Of a stretch of DNA of 20,854 nt, positions 8,545-15,629 are shown piece by piece. Both the position numbers and the translations under genes were made by a program. Origin of the DNA: Nocardioides sp. (GTDB taxonomy: Bacteria > Actinomycetota > Actinomycetes > Propionibacteriales > Nocardioidaceae); assembly GCA_021166815.1 (NCBI GenBank), contig JAJPEO010000029.1, positions 1 to 20,854 on the forward strand, read 5' to 3'. Position 1 is the stretch's first letter; each line of letters starts with the position of its first letter. The notes under the pieces were generated by a model that ran no database searches, was not told where the DNA came from, and was given only the letters and a program-made list of their open reading frames with translations.

Positions 8545-8575
8545 GGTCCCTGAGTCGCACACCGACTCAGGGACC
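8545..8575 (-). terminator. 13-bp perfect hairpin between the RIO kinase and LOG genes
   Basis: GGTCCCTGAGTCG and CGACTCAGGGACC form a perfect 13-bp stem with a 5-base loop (CACAC). It begins eight bases after the RIO kinase stop and ends seven bases before the LOG gene's Shine-Dalgarno, with no U-tract. It could terminate or attenuate RIO-to-LOG read-through, or stabilise one side of a processed transcript. Confidence 0.6.
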
Positions 8576-8582
8576 AGCGCCG

Positions 8583-9464
8583 TCAGAAGGCCCCCGCGAC
8601 CACCTCGGAGAACAGTTCCTGCTCGTCGACCTCGAGCCCTCGCGCGCGGAACCAGCGGCACATGTTCGCGCAGTCACGCAGCAGGAAGTCGAAGCCCTGG
8701 GGATTGCCGGCGAGGTCGATCACCTGGGGCAGGTCGATCACGACCAGCCGGTCACCCGCGAGGAGGGTGTTGTACGGCGAGAGGTCCCCGTGGACGAGGC
8801 CAGCCGCGGCGAGCGAGGCCAGCACCTCGCGCACCTGCTCGAGGAGGTCGGCCAGCAGGTCCGGGCCGGGCCGGGTGCCGGCGAGACGCGGCGCCGTCTC
8901 GCCTTCGTGGGTGATCCACTCCATCAGGATCTCGGTCCCGTCGATCTGCACGGGGTAGGGGACCGGCAGTCCCAGCTCCCAGCAGCGTCGGAGCGCGCTC
9001 CACTCCGACGCGGCCCACTCGCCGGCCGCGACGACACGGCCCCACGTGGTCTTGCGCTTCAGGGCGCGGTTGTCGCGCGACCGCTTCATCGACCGGCCCT
9101 CGGTGTAGGCGGCGGCGCGGTGGAACGAGCGGTGGTCGGTGTCGCGGTAGCGCTTCGCGGCCATGACGACCGCCGAGTCCGGGCGGTGCGGGTCGCACCG
9201 CTCGACGAGGAACACGTCGGCTTCCTTGCCGGTCTTGAGGATGCCGAGATCGGTGTCCACGGCGCCGCTGGACGTGATCACCCAGGAGGGCCGCGGCTCG
9301 GGCCCTCGCATCAGGGCCTCGAGGTCCTCCCACTGCGACCAGCGCTGCCCGGGGGCCAGGTCGTCGTCGTAGGAACGGAAGTCGAAGACGAACCGCTCGT
9401 CGATGCCGTCGAGCGGGTCGGTGTGGTCAGGAGTGAGGAACTCCGAGGGAAAGGTCGGGGTCAT
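8583..9464 (-). CDS. RIO-type serine/threonine protein kinase-like protein
   Basis: A 293-residue atypical kinase of the RIO1-like family. In order: an acidic, aromatic-rich N-terminal region (1-70), the RIO phosphate-loop variant LKTGKEADVF (76-85), the ATP lysine in AAKRYR (K104), an Arg/Lys-rich stretch SMKRSRDNRALKRKT (125-139), hinge region MEWI (181-184), the catalytic loop HGDLSPYN (225-232, D227 as the catalytic aspartate) and the metal-binding VVIDLPQ (241-247, D244). All catalytic residues are intact, so it is expected to be active. In eukaryotes and archaea RIO kinases mature the small ribosomal subunit; the bacterial role is unsettled. ATG 9464 has a GGAG eight bases upstream. Small open frames precede it on the same strand. 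Confidence 0.9.
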   Translation of the reverse strand: MTPTFPSEFLTPDHTDPLDGIDERFVFDFRSYDDDLAPGQRWSQWEDLEALMRGPEPRPSWVITSSGAVDTDLGILKTGKEADVFLVERCDPHRPDSAVVMAAKRYRDTDHRSFHRAAAYTEGRSMKRSRDNRALKRKTTWGRVVAAGEWAASEWSALRRCWELGLPVPYPVQIDGTEILMEWITHEGETAPRLAGTRPGPDLLADLLEQVREVLASLAAAGLVHGDLSPYNTLLAGDRLVVIDLPQVIDLAGNPQGFDFLLRDCANMCRWFRARGLEVDEQELFSEVVAGAF

Positions 9465-9525
9465 GCGTGGTGCTCCGGTTCGTGGAGGAGGTGGCTGCGG
9501 ACAGGCCGGGGACCGTGGTCGTCAT
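9427..9525 (-). CDS. Possible 32-residue upstream/leader ORF overlapping the RIO kinase start
   Basis: ATG at 9525 is preceded by AGAGGAG seven bases upstream, a better Shine-Dalgarno than the kinase's own. The frame runs 32 codons (rich in Thr and Ser, starting MTTTVPGLSAA) and ends at TGA 9427-9429, overlapping the first 38 bases of the kinase gene in another frame. It could couple or throttle kinase translation. There is no homology evidence, and a chance ORF is quite possible. Confidence 0.25.
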   Translation of the reverse strand: MTTTVPGLSAATSSTNRSTTHDPDLSLGVPHS

Positions 9526-9602
9526 GGCTCGACTCCTCTCGTCAGGGCACGCACCGTGCGCACGCGACCTCCATCGTCGACGACCGGAGCCGCAATCGGC
9601 AA
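9522..9602 (-). CDS. Possible 26-residue small ORF, ATGA-coupled to the next leader ORF
   Basis: A TTG at 9602 follows a strong AAGAGGAGG (9619-9611 on the minus strand) by eight bases. The frame, ending ...VRTVRALTRGVEP, stops at 9522 in an ATGA overlap with the start of the 32-codon ORF. The combination of a ribosome site and a coupled junction is suggestive but may be chance in this high-GC sequence. Confidence 0.18.
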   Translation of the reverse strand: MPIAAPVVDDGGRVRTVRALTRGVEP

Positions 9603-9653
9603 CGGCTTTTCCTCCTCTTGGCAGGACGGCGACATCTCGGGGCGGGTGGGCAG

Positions 9654-9659
9654 TAGATT
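9654..9659 (+). promoter_or_regulatory. Putative -10 element of a leaderless transcript (M1 peptidase gene)
   Basis: TAGATT matches TAnnnT and ends six bases before GTG 9666. It sits in a locally AT-richer stretch. No -35 consensus is clear, and no Shine-Dalgarno precedes the GTG. Confidence 0.5.
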
Positions 9660-9665
9660 TCGGGC

Positions 9666-11114
9666 GTGAAGACCCCCCGTTCCGTGGTGGCCGCCGTCGC
9701 CGCCGCGGTGGCCGTCCTGGCCTCCTCGATGTCCGTCGTCCCAGCGCCCCTCGCCTCCGGTGCGGAGGCGGTCGCGGTGGCGCCCGTCGACGGAGCGGCC
9801 GGGATCGGCGACCCGTACTGGCCGCTCGACGGCAACGGCGGGATCGACGTGACGTCCTACCGCATCGTCAACCGCTACGCCTTCGACACCGGTCGCCTCA
9901 GCGGGCGTACGACCATCCGGCTGCGGGCGCTCCAGGACCTGTCCAGCTTCTCGCTGGACTTCCTGCTGCCGGTGCGCTCGGTGGCCGTGGACGGGCGCCG
10001 GGCCGGGTTCGTCAAGCGGGGCAAGGGCCACGAGCTGCGCATCACCCCGTCGCGGGTGCTGCCCCGCGGGACGGCGCACCGCGTCGTCGTGCGCTACGCC
10101 GGCCGCCCTGCCGAGCACCGGTACGCCGGCCAGCGCAACTGGCTCGCCGACAAGCGCGAGGTCGTGGCGATGAACGAGCCGCACATGGCGCCGTGGTGGT
10201 TCCCGGCCAACGACCACCCGAGCGACAAGGCGCTGGTCGACGTGAGCGTCACGGTGCCGCGGGGCAAGGAGGTGGTCGCCAACGGGCGCCTCGTCAAGCG
10301 CACCGTCGGGCGGCGCCTGACCCGCTGGCGCTGGCGCGCCGACGAGCCGATGGCTCCCTACCTCGCGTTCTTCGCCGCCGGGGACTTCCAGGTCGAGCGG
10401 GGCACCCGGGACGGCACACCGTGGCTGCTCGCGGTGTCGCAGCAGCTGCCGCTCCCGCAGCGCCAGGCCTCGATGCGACTGATGCGCAAGACGCCGCGCA
10501 TCGTGGGCGGCCTCGAGCAGGACCTCGGCGACTACCCCTTCTCGGTGTCCGGGGGCCTCACCACCGCGCTCAACCCCGGCTTCGCGCTGGAGAACCAGAC
10601 CAGGCCGACGTACCCCGCCGTGGGCGCGTACGCCGAATGGCTCGTGGTCCACGAGCTGGCCCACCAGTGGTTCGGCAACCACGTCGCGGTGCAGCGCTGG
10701 CGCGACATCTGGCTCAACGAGGGCTTCGCCACCTTCATGGAGTGGCGCTGGAACGAGCGCAACGGCGGGCGGGCCGCCAAGGCGGCCCTCCGGTTCGCGT
10801 ACGACACCAACGGGCGCGGCTCGTCGCTGTGGAGCGTCGAGATCGGCCAGCCCGGGCCCCGCGACCTCTTCCACTTCGCCGTCTACGAGCGCGGGGCGAT
10901 GACGGTGCAGGCGTTGCGCAACCGGGTGGGCGAGCAGGACTTCTGGAGGATCGTGCGGACCTGGCTGGCGGAGCAGGGCGGGCGCAACGGCTCGAGCGCC
11001 CAGTTCGAGGCGCTCGCCGAGCGGGTCAGCGGGGAGGACCTCCAGGGGTTCTTCGAGGCCTGGCTGCGCACGGCGTCCAAGCCCGCCGACACCGCGCACA
11101 ACGGCCTGCGCTGA
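9666..11114 (+). CDS. Secreted M1-family zinc metallopeptidase (aminopeptidase-like)
   Basis: A 482-residue exported peptidase. It has a Sec-type signal peptide: MKTPR, then a hydrophobic Ala/Val-rich core to about residue 25, with likely cleavage in the APLASGAEA region. The N-terminal beta domain runs from about 50 to 240, and the thermolysin-like catalytic domain follows: GFALENQT (305-312, the GxMEN equivalent with Leu for Met), the zinc motif HELAHQWFGN (H329, E330, H333) and WLNEGFATFMEW with the third ligand E352 eighteen residues on, and the catalytic-tyrosine segment VYERGA (Y406). The protein stops after the helical domain and lacks the long C-terminal domains of PepN, as do other short actinobacterial M1 proteins. 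It acts outside the membrane, presumably on peptides; the substrate is unknown. Confidence 0.93.
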   Translation: MKTPRSVVAAVAAAVAVLASSMSVVPAPLASGAEAVAVAPVDGAAGIGDPYWPLDGNGGIDVTSYRIVNRYAFDTGRLSGRTTIRLRALQDLSSFSLDFLLPVRSVAVDGRRAGFVKRGKGHELRITPSRVLPRGTAHRVVVRYAGRPAEHRYAGQRNWLADKREVVAMNEPHMAPWWFPANDHPSDKALVDVSVTVPRGKEVVANGRLVKRTVGRRLTRWRWRADEPMAPYLAFFAAGDFQVERGTRDGTPWLLAVSQQLPLPQRQASMRLMRKTPRIVGGLEQDLGDYPFSVSGGLTTALNPGFALENQTRPTYPAVGAYAEWLVVHELAHQWFGNHVAVQRWRDIWLNEGFATFMEWRWNERNGGRAAKAALRFAYDTNGRGSSLWSVEIGQPGPRDLFHFAVYERGAMTVQALRNRVGEQDFWRIVRTWLAEQGGRNGSSAQFEALAERVSGEDLQGFFEAWLRTASKPADTAHNGLR

Positions 11115-11126
11115 CCCGTTGCGCGG

Positions 11127-11172
11127 GCCGTCCGGCGACGTGAGGACGCCGTTCGTCGCCAGGCTGGACGGC
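11127..11172 (+). terminator. 14-bp bulged hairpin after the M1 peptidase gene (candidate terminator)
   Basis: GCCGTCCGGCGACG (11127-11140) pairs with CGTCGCC (11154-11160) and GGACGGC (11166-11172), leaving a five-base bulge (AGGCT) and a 13-base loop. It starts 12 bases after the peptidase stop. No U-tract follows. It separates the peptidase transcript from the following synthetase gene. Confidence 0.55.
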
Positions 11173-11197
11173 GGGGTGGACGAACGCCGGGCGGGGC

Positions 11198-11210
11198 CAC
11201 CACAGTGGTG
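11198..11210. promoter_or_regulatory. Palindrome over the putative -10 of the propionyl-CoA synthetase gene
   Basis: CACCAC-A-GTGGTG is a perfect 6-bp inverted repeat ending two bases before ATG 11213. It covers CACAGT (11201-11206), which is the -10 candidate six bases from the start; TGGACG at 11177-11182 is a plausible -35 at 18-base spacing. Such an overlap would suit a repressor site, but no regulator is identified and a 13-base palindrome can occur by chance. Confidence 0.3.
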
Positions 11211-11212
11211 CC

Positions 11213-13102
11213 ATGGGTGACTACCAGGCGACCTACGACCGCTCGATCGACGACCCGGCGGGCTTCTGGGGCGAGCAGGCCGCGCTCGTCGACTGGATCC
11301 GCAAGCCGCAGCGGGTGCTCGACGACAGCCGGGCCCCGCACTACCGCTGGTTCCCCGACGCCACGCTCAACACCTGCTTCAACGCGTTGGACCGCCACGT
11401 CGTCAACGGCGGCGGCGAGCGGTTGGCCCTCATCTACGACTCCGCCGTCACCGGCGCGAAGCAGTCATGGACCTACGCCGAGCTCCTGGCCGAGGTGGCA
11501 GCCTTCGGCGGCGTGCTGCGCACCCTCGGTGTCGAGAAGGGCGACCGCGTCGTCATCTACATGCCGATGATCCCGGAGGCCGTGGTCGCGATGCTGGCGT
11601 GCGCGCGCATCGGCGCCGTGCACTCGGTGGTCTTCGGCGGCTTCGCTCCCCACGAGCTCGCCGTACGCATCGACGACGCCCGCCCCACGGTCCTCGTGAC
11701 GGCCAGCTGCGGCATCGAGCCCAGCCGGGTGGTGGAGTACAAGCCCTTCGTGGACCGCGCCCTCGAGCTGGCCGAGCACCCGCCGGCGTCGGTTGTCGTC
11801 AAGCAGCGGCCCGAGCTCGAGGCGAGCATGGTCGAGGGGCGCGACCTCGACTGGGACGTCGCCATGCGCGCCGGGCGCACCGACCCGGCGGCGGTGGTCG
11901 AAGTGGCCGCCACCGATCCCCTCTACGTCCTCTACACCTCCGGCACCACCGGCAAGCCCAAGGGCATCGTGCGCGACAACGGCGGTCACGCCGTCGCGCT
12001 GGCCTGGTCGCTGGGCAACATCTACGGCATCGGCCCCGGCGACGTCTGGTGGGCCGCCTCCGACGTGGGCTGGGTGGTCGGCCACTCCTACATCGTCTAC
12101 GCGCCCCTGATCGCCGGTGCGACGACCGTTCTGTACGAGGGCAAGCCGGTCGGGACGCCGGACGCCGGCGCGTTCTGGCGGGTCGTCTCCGACTACGGCG
12201 TCAAGGCGCTCTTCACCGCGCCCACCGCCATCCGGGCGGTGAAGAAGGAGGACCCCGAGGGCAGGCTGATCAAGGACTACGACCTCTCCTCGCTCGAGAC
12301 GCTGTTCCTCGCCGGCGAGCGCCTCGACCCCGACACCTACCACTGGGCGTCCCAGCACCTGGGGGTGCCGGTGGTCGACAACTGGTGGCAGACCGAGACC
12401 GGTTGGCCCATCGCCTCCAACCTGCGCGGTCTGGAGCCGATGGACATCAAGCCGGGCTCACCGTCGGTGGCCGTGCCCGGGTACGCCGTGAAGGTCCTCG
12501 ACGCCAACGGCGCCGAGGTGCCGCCGGGGGAGGAGGGTGCCATCTGCATCCGGCTGCCGCTGCCGCCCGGGACGCTCCCGACCCTGTGGGGCGACGAGGA
12601 GCGCTTCGTCTCCTCCTACCTCTCCGCGTTCGACGGCTACTACCTCTCCGGTGACGGGGGGTACGTGGACGAGGACGGCTACCTCTTCGTCATGGGCCGC
12701 ACCGACGACGTGATCAACGTGGCCGGCCACCGCCTGTCCACCGGGTCGATGGAGGCCGTGATCGCCCAGCACCCGGCCGTGGCGGAGTGCGCCGTGATCG
12801 GTGTCGCCGACTCCATGAAGGGCCAGATGCCGCGCGGCTTCGTGGTGCTCAAGGCGGGTGTCGAGGCCGACCCCGAGGAGATCCGGGCGGACCTGGTGCG
12901 GATGGTGCGCGAGGAGATCGGCGCGGTCGCCTCCTTCAAGGAGGTCGAGGTGGTCGGGGGCCTGCCCAAGACCCGGTCGGGCAAGATCCTGCGCAAGACC
13001 ATGCGTGAGATCGCCGACGGCAAGGACGCGGCCGTCCCGTCCACGATCGAGGACCCGGCGGTGCTGGACGACCTGCGTCCGGTGCTGCGCCGGGAGCAGT
13101 GA
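11213..13102 (+). CDS. prpE: Propionyl-CoA synthetase-type acyl-CoA synthetase (AMP-forming)
   Basis: A 629-residue ANL-superfamily acyl-CoA synthetase, closest by eye to PrpE/ACSS3, which activates propionate (and more slowly acetate) via an acyl-adenylate. The N-terminal ACAS-type region reads DYQATYDRSIDDPAGFWGEQ. The phosphate loop is YTSGTTGKPKG (241-251), followed by the PrpE-like RDNGGHAVALAWSLGNIYGI and WWAASDVGWVVGHSYIVYAPL. The A5 motif is NWWQTETGWPI, A7 includes YYLSGDGGYVDEDGYL, the hinge region is MGRTDDVINVAGHRLSTG, and the C-terminal catalytic lysine is K591 in RSGKILRK, the usual acetylation-controlled site. ATG 11213 is the natural N terminus. Neighbours give no metabolic context; prp cycle or methylmalonyl genes are not in the window. 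Acetate-specific Acs is the main alternative. Confidence 0.9.
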   Translation: MGDYQATYDRSIDDPAGFWGEQAALVDWIRKPQRVLDDSRAPHYRWFPDATLNTCFNALDRHVVNGGGERLALIYDSAVTGAKQSWTYAELLAEVAAFGGVLRTLGVEKGDRVVIYMPMIPEAVVAMLACARIGAVHSVVFGGFAPHELAVRIDDARPTVLVTASCGIEPSRVVEYKPFVDRALELAEHPPASVVVKQRPELEASMVEGRDLDWDVAMRAGRTDPAAVVEVAATDPLYVLYTSGTTGKPKGIVRDNGGHAVALAWSLGNIYGIGPGDVWWAASDVGWVVGHSYIVYAPLIAGATTVLYEGKPVGTPDAGAFWRVVSDYGVKALFTAPTAIRAVKKEDPEGRLIKDYDLSSLETLFLAGERLDPDTYHWASQHLGVPVVDNWWQTETGWPIASNLRGLEPMDIKPGSPSVAVPGYAVKVLDANGAEVPPGEEGAICIRLPLPPGTLPTLWGDEERFVSSYLSAFDGYYLSGDGGYVDEDGYLFVMGRTDDVINVAGHRLSTGSMEAVIAQHPAVAECAVIGVADSMKGQMPRGFVVLKAGVEADPEEIRADLVRMVREEIGAVASFKEVEVVGGLPKTRSGKILRKTMREIADGKDAAVPSTIEDPAVLDDLRPVLRREQ

Positions 13103-13152
13103 CCCTGCGGCGGGTCCCGCGAGGAGAGTTCACCGTGCGTGCGCTGCCCTGA

Positions 13153-13158
13153 GACACT
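13153..13158 (+). promoter_or_regulatory. Putative -10 element, possible leaderless start (dxr)
   Basis: GACACT ends six bases before GTG 13165. It has A2 and T6 but not T1, so it is a weak match. No Shine-Dalgarno lies at the right distance; GAGGAG at 13121-13126 is too far. Confidence 0.28.
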
Positions 13159-13164
13159 GACGGC

Positions 13165-14214
13165 GTGACTGCGCGCGACATCGTGATCCTTGGATCCACC
13201 GGATCGATCGGCACCCAGGCGCTGGACCTCGTCCGGGCCAACCCCGACCGCTTCCGCGTCGTGGGCCTCACGGCCGGGGGGTCGAACCCCGAGCTCTTCG
13301 AGCAGCAGGTCGCCGAGTTTGCGCCCAGCGTCTCCGGGCTGGGGGAGGAGGCCTCCGTCGGCCTGCGACCCACCCTCGCCGCGCTCTCGGCCGGCAACGC
13401 GCTCGCGCTGGCCAACAAGGAGTCGCTCATCATCGGCGGCCCACTGGTGAGGGAGCGTGCGCGGCCCGGTCAGATCGTGCCGGTCGACTCCGAGCACAGC
13501 GCCATCGCCCAGAGCCTGCTGGCGGGCCGGGCCGAGGAGGTGCGCCGGCTGGTCCTGACCGCGTCCGGTGGGCCGTTCCGGGGCCGCTCCCGCGCCGAGC
13601 TGGAGAGCGTGACTCCCGCGCAGGCCCTGGCCCACCCCAACTTCGCGATGGGCCGGGTCATCACGACCAACTCCGCGACGCTGGTCAACAAGGGCCTGGA
13701 GGTCATCGAGGCCCACCTGCTCTTCGACGTTCCCTTCGACCGCATCGACGTCGTGGTGCACCCCCAGCAGTACATCCACTCCATGGTGGAGTTCGTCGAC
13801 GGCGCGGTGGTCGCCCAGCTGGGCCTGCCCACGATGATGGTCCCCATCGCGCTGGGGATGGGATGGCCCGAGCGGGTGCCCGACGCGGAGGCGGCGATCG
13901 ACTGGACGAAGGCGGCCGACTGGCGCTTCGAGCCGCTGGATGACGAGGTGTTCCCCGCCGTCCGGCTCGCGCGCGAGGCCGGCGAGCGCGGCGGTACCGC
14001 GCCGGCGGTCTACAACGCCGCCAACGAGGTGGCCGTCGACGCGTTCCACGACGGGCGGATCCGGTTCACCGACATCGTGACGACGATCGCCACCGTGCTC
14101 AGGGACCACGACGTACGCTCTTCCCAGCACCTCACCGTTGACGACGTGCTCGCTGCCGACGCCTGGGCACGGGGCGAGGCGTCCCGCCTGATCGAGAAGG
14201 ACCCACCGCGATGA
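13165..14214 (+). CDS. dxr: 1-deoxy-D-xylulose 5-phosphate reductoisomerase with an internal deletion in the NADPH domain
   Basis: Dxr (IspC) converts DXP to 2-C-methyl-D-erythritol 4-phosphate, the committed MEP-pathway step. At 349 residues it is short (E. coli 398, M. tuberculosis about 413). The Rossmann start GSTGSIGTQ (10-18) and LANKES (82-87) are present, as are the metal ligands D108 and E110 in PVDSEHSA and E179, the SGGPFRG loop, H157 in AHPNFAMG, and S170/N175/K176 in [15 protein letters not shown]. From D108 to E179 is 71 residues, as in M. tuberculosis (151 to 222). All the missing length is between residues 39 and 68: ...SGLGEEASV runs straight into GLRPTLAAL, so the conserved DVVLNxxxG strand and preceding segment are absent, in frame. 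The stop overlaps rseP by ATGA. Activity is doubtful unless the deletion is an assembly error. Confidence 0.93.
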   Translation: MTARDIVILGSTGSIGTQALDLVRANPDRFRVVGLTAGGSNPELFEQQVAEFAPSVSGLGEEASVGLRPTLAALSAGNALALANKESLIIGGPLVRERARPGQIVPVDSEHSAIAQSLLAGRAEEVRRLVLTASGGPFRGRSRAELESVTPAQALAHPNFAMGRVITTNSATLVNKGLEVIEAHLLFDVPFDRIDVVVHPQQYIHSMVEFVDGAVVAQLGLPTMMVPIALGMGWPERVPDAEAAIDWTKAADWRFEPLDDEVFPAVRLAREAGERGGTAPAVYNAANEVAVDAFHDGRIRFTDIVTTIATVLRDHDVRSSQHLTVDDVLAADAWARGEASRLIEKDPPR

Positions 14215-15557
14215 CCGCGCTCCTCTACACCCTCGGTGTCGTGGCGTTCGTCGTGGCGATCCTCGTCTCGATCGGCCTGCACGAGCTCGGGCACCTGGTC
14301 CCGGCCAAGCGCTTCGGGTGCAAGGTGCCCCAGTGGTTCATCGGCTTCGGGCCCACGGTGTGGAGCAAGAGGATCGGCGAGACCGAGTACGGCATCAAGG
14401 CGATCCCGCTGGGCGGCTACGTCAAGATCGTCGGGATGCTCCCGCCCGGGGCCCACGACCTCGTCGAGGAGACCACCTACACCGAGGCGGGGGAGCCCGT
14501 CCACAAGGTGCGCCGCTCCAACACCGGCCTGTTCACCCAGCTCATCTCCGACGCGCGCGCGGCCGAGTGGGAGTACGTCGCGGCCCATGACGCCGACCGG
14601 CTCTTCTACCGGCTGCCGTGGTGGCAGAAGGTGATCGTCATGGCCGGTGGACCGAGCGTCAACATCGCCATCGCGTTCCTCATCTTCACCCCCCTGTTCG
14701 CCACCTACGGCAACCCCGGCGACACCGTCGTCGAGCCCGTGGTGAAGGACGTCTCCGAGTGCGTCATCCCCGTCAAGGAGCTGCCGCGCTCGTGCACCGC
14801 CGAGGACCCGGAGGCGCCTGCCCACGCTGCCGGGCTCCAGCCCGGTGACGTCTTCGTGTCGTTCAACGGCGAGCCGGTCACCGACTGGGCCAGCCTGCAG
14901 CAGGACATCCGCGACAACCGTGACGGCGAGGCGGCCATCGTCGTGCGCCGTGACGGCGAGGAGCTGACGCTGCGCACCAACACCACGGTCCAGCTGCGCT
15001 ACTCCTCCGCCGAGGACCCCCAGCTGGTCGAGATGGGCTTCCTCGGCGTCGAGCCGGTCAACTACAACGCCACCGGCGGCCCGGTCTACACCGCACAGCA
15101 GATGGGCCACATGACCGCCCAGACCGCGGAGGCCCTGGTCCACCTGCCGGCCAAGGTGTGGGGTGTGGCGCGAGCGATCGTCGGGCTCGAGGAGCGCGAT
15201 CCGCAGGGCCCGGTCTCCATCGTCGGTGGAGGTCGCTTCGCCGGGGAGACGGCGGCCCACGAGGCGTTCCCGCTGGAGGACAAGCTGGTGACGCTGGCGT
15301 TCCTCGTTGCCAGCTTCAACCTCTTCATCGGGTTGTTCAACTTCGTCCCGCTGCTGCCCCTCGACGGTGGGCACATCGCCGGGGCGTTGTACGAGGCCGT
15401 ACGCCGTGCGTTCGCCCGGGTGCTCGGCCGTCCCGACCCCGGCCACGTCGACGTGGCCAAGCTGCTGCCCGTGGCCTACGTCGTGGGCCTGGCCATGCTC
15501 GTGATGGGCGTCGTCCTGATCGTCGGGGACCTGGTCGTCCCGCTGCACATCTCCTGA
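14211..15557 (+). CDS. rseP: Site-2 intramembrane metalloprotease (RseP/Rip1 family, M50)
   Basis: A polytopic M50 protease performing regulated intramembrane proteolysis, for example of anti-sigma factors (RseP in E. coli, Rip1 in mycobacteria). It is 448 residues. The zinc motif HELGH (H24, E25, H28) lies in the first membrane helix. The conserved GPTVWS...[17 protein letters not shown] segment follows at 48-76. A second helix lies near 141-163 ([19 protein letters not shown]). A single PDZ domain covers about 205-265 ([17 protein letters not shown]), and the third zinc-ligand motif LDGG (D385) is in [15 protein letters not shown] within the third helix; a C-terminal helix ends the protein. 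The ATG overlaps the dxr stop by four bases, with GAAGGA about ten bases upstream, so translation is coupled to dxr. Confidence 0.96.
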   Translation: MTALLYTLGVVAFVVAILVSIGLHELGHLVPAKRFGCKVPQWFIGFGPTVWSKRIGETEYGIKAIPLGGYVKIVGMLPPGAHDLVEETTYTEAGEPVHKVRRSNTGLFTQLISDARAAEWEYVAAHDADRLFYRLPWWQKVIVMAGGPSVNIAIAFLIFTPLFATYGNPGDTVVEPVVKDVSECVIPVKELPRSCTAEDPEAPAHAAGLQPGDVFVSFNGEPVTDWASLQQDIRDNRDGEAAIVVRRDGEELTLRTNTTVQLRYSSAEDPQLVEMGFLGVEPVNYNATGGPVYTAQQMGHMTAQTAEALVHLPAKVWGVARAIVGLEERDPQGPVSIVGGGRFAGETAAHEAFPLEDKLVTLAFLVASFNLFIGLFNFVPLLPLDGGHIAGALYEAVRRAFARVLGRPDPGHVDVAKLLPVAYVVGLAMLVMGVVLIVGDLVVPLHIS

Positions 15558-15616
15558 CCGGGCGTCGTCAGGGCGGGTGCCGCACCGGCGATGCGGGTCG
15601 CCGTGGACGCCGCTCC

Positions 15617-15622
15617 TAGAAT
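15617..15622 (+). promoter_or_regulatory. Putative -10 element of a leaderless transcript (ispG)
   Basis: TAGAAT is a strong TAnnnT match ending seven bases before ATG 15630. With no Shine-Dalgarno in front, this supports ATG 15630 over the upstream in-frame ATG at 15591 and gives ispG a promoter separate from dxr-rseP. Confidence 0.55.
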
Positions 15623-15629
15623 CGGTGGC

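Noticed and set aside
6160..8661. Long minus-strand open frame across the glycosyltransferase and LOG genes
   Set aside because: It overlaps the real LOG gene in another frame and is antisense to the glycosyltransferase; its composition is Arg/Pro/Gly-rich shadow sequence.
13107..13118. GCGGGTCCCGC palindrome between prpE and dxr as a terminator
   Set aside because: The stem is at most four pairs with a usable loop, too weak in a region where such GC palindromes are common.
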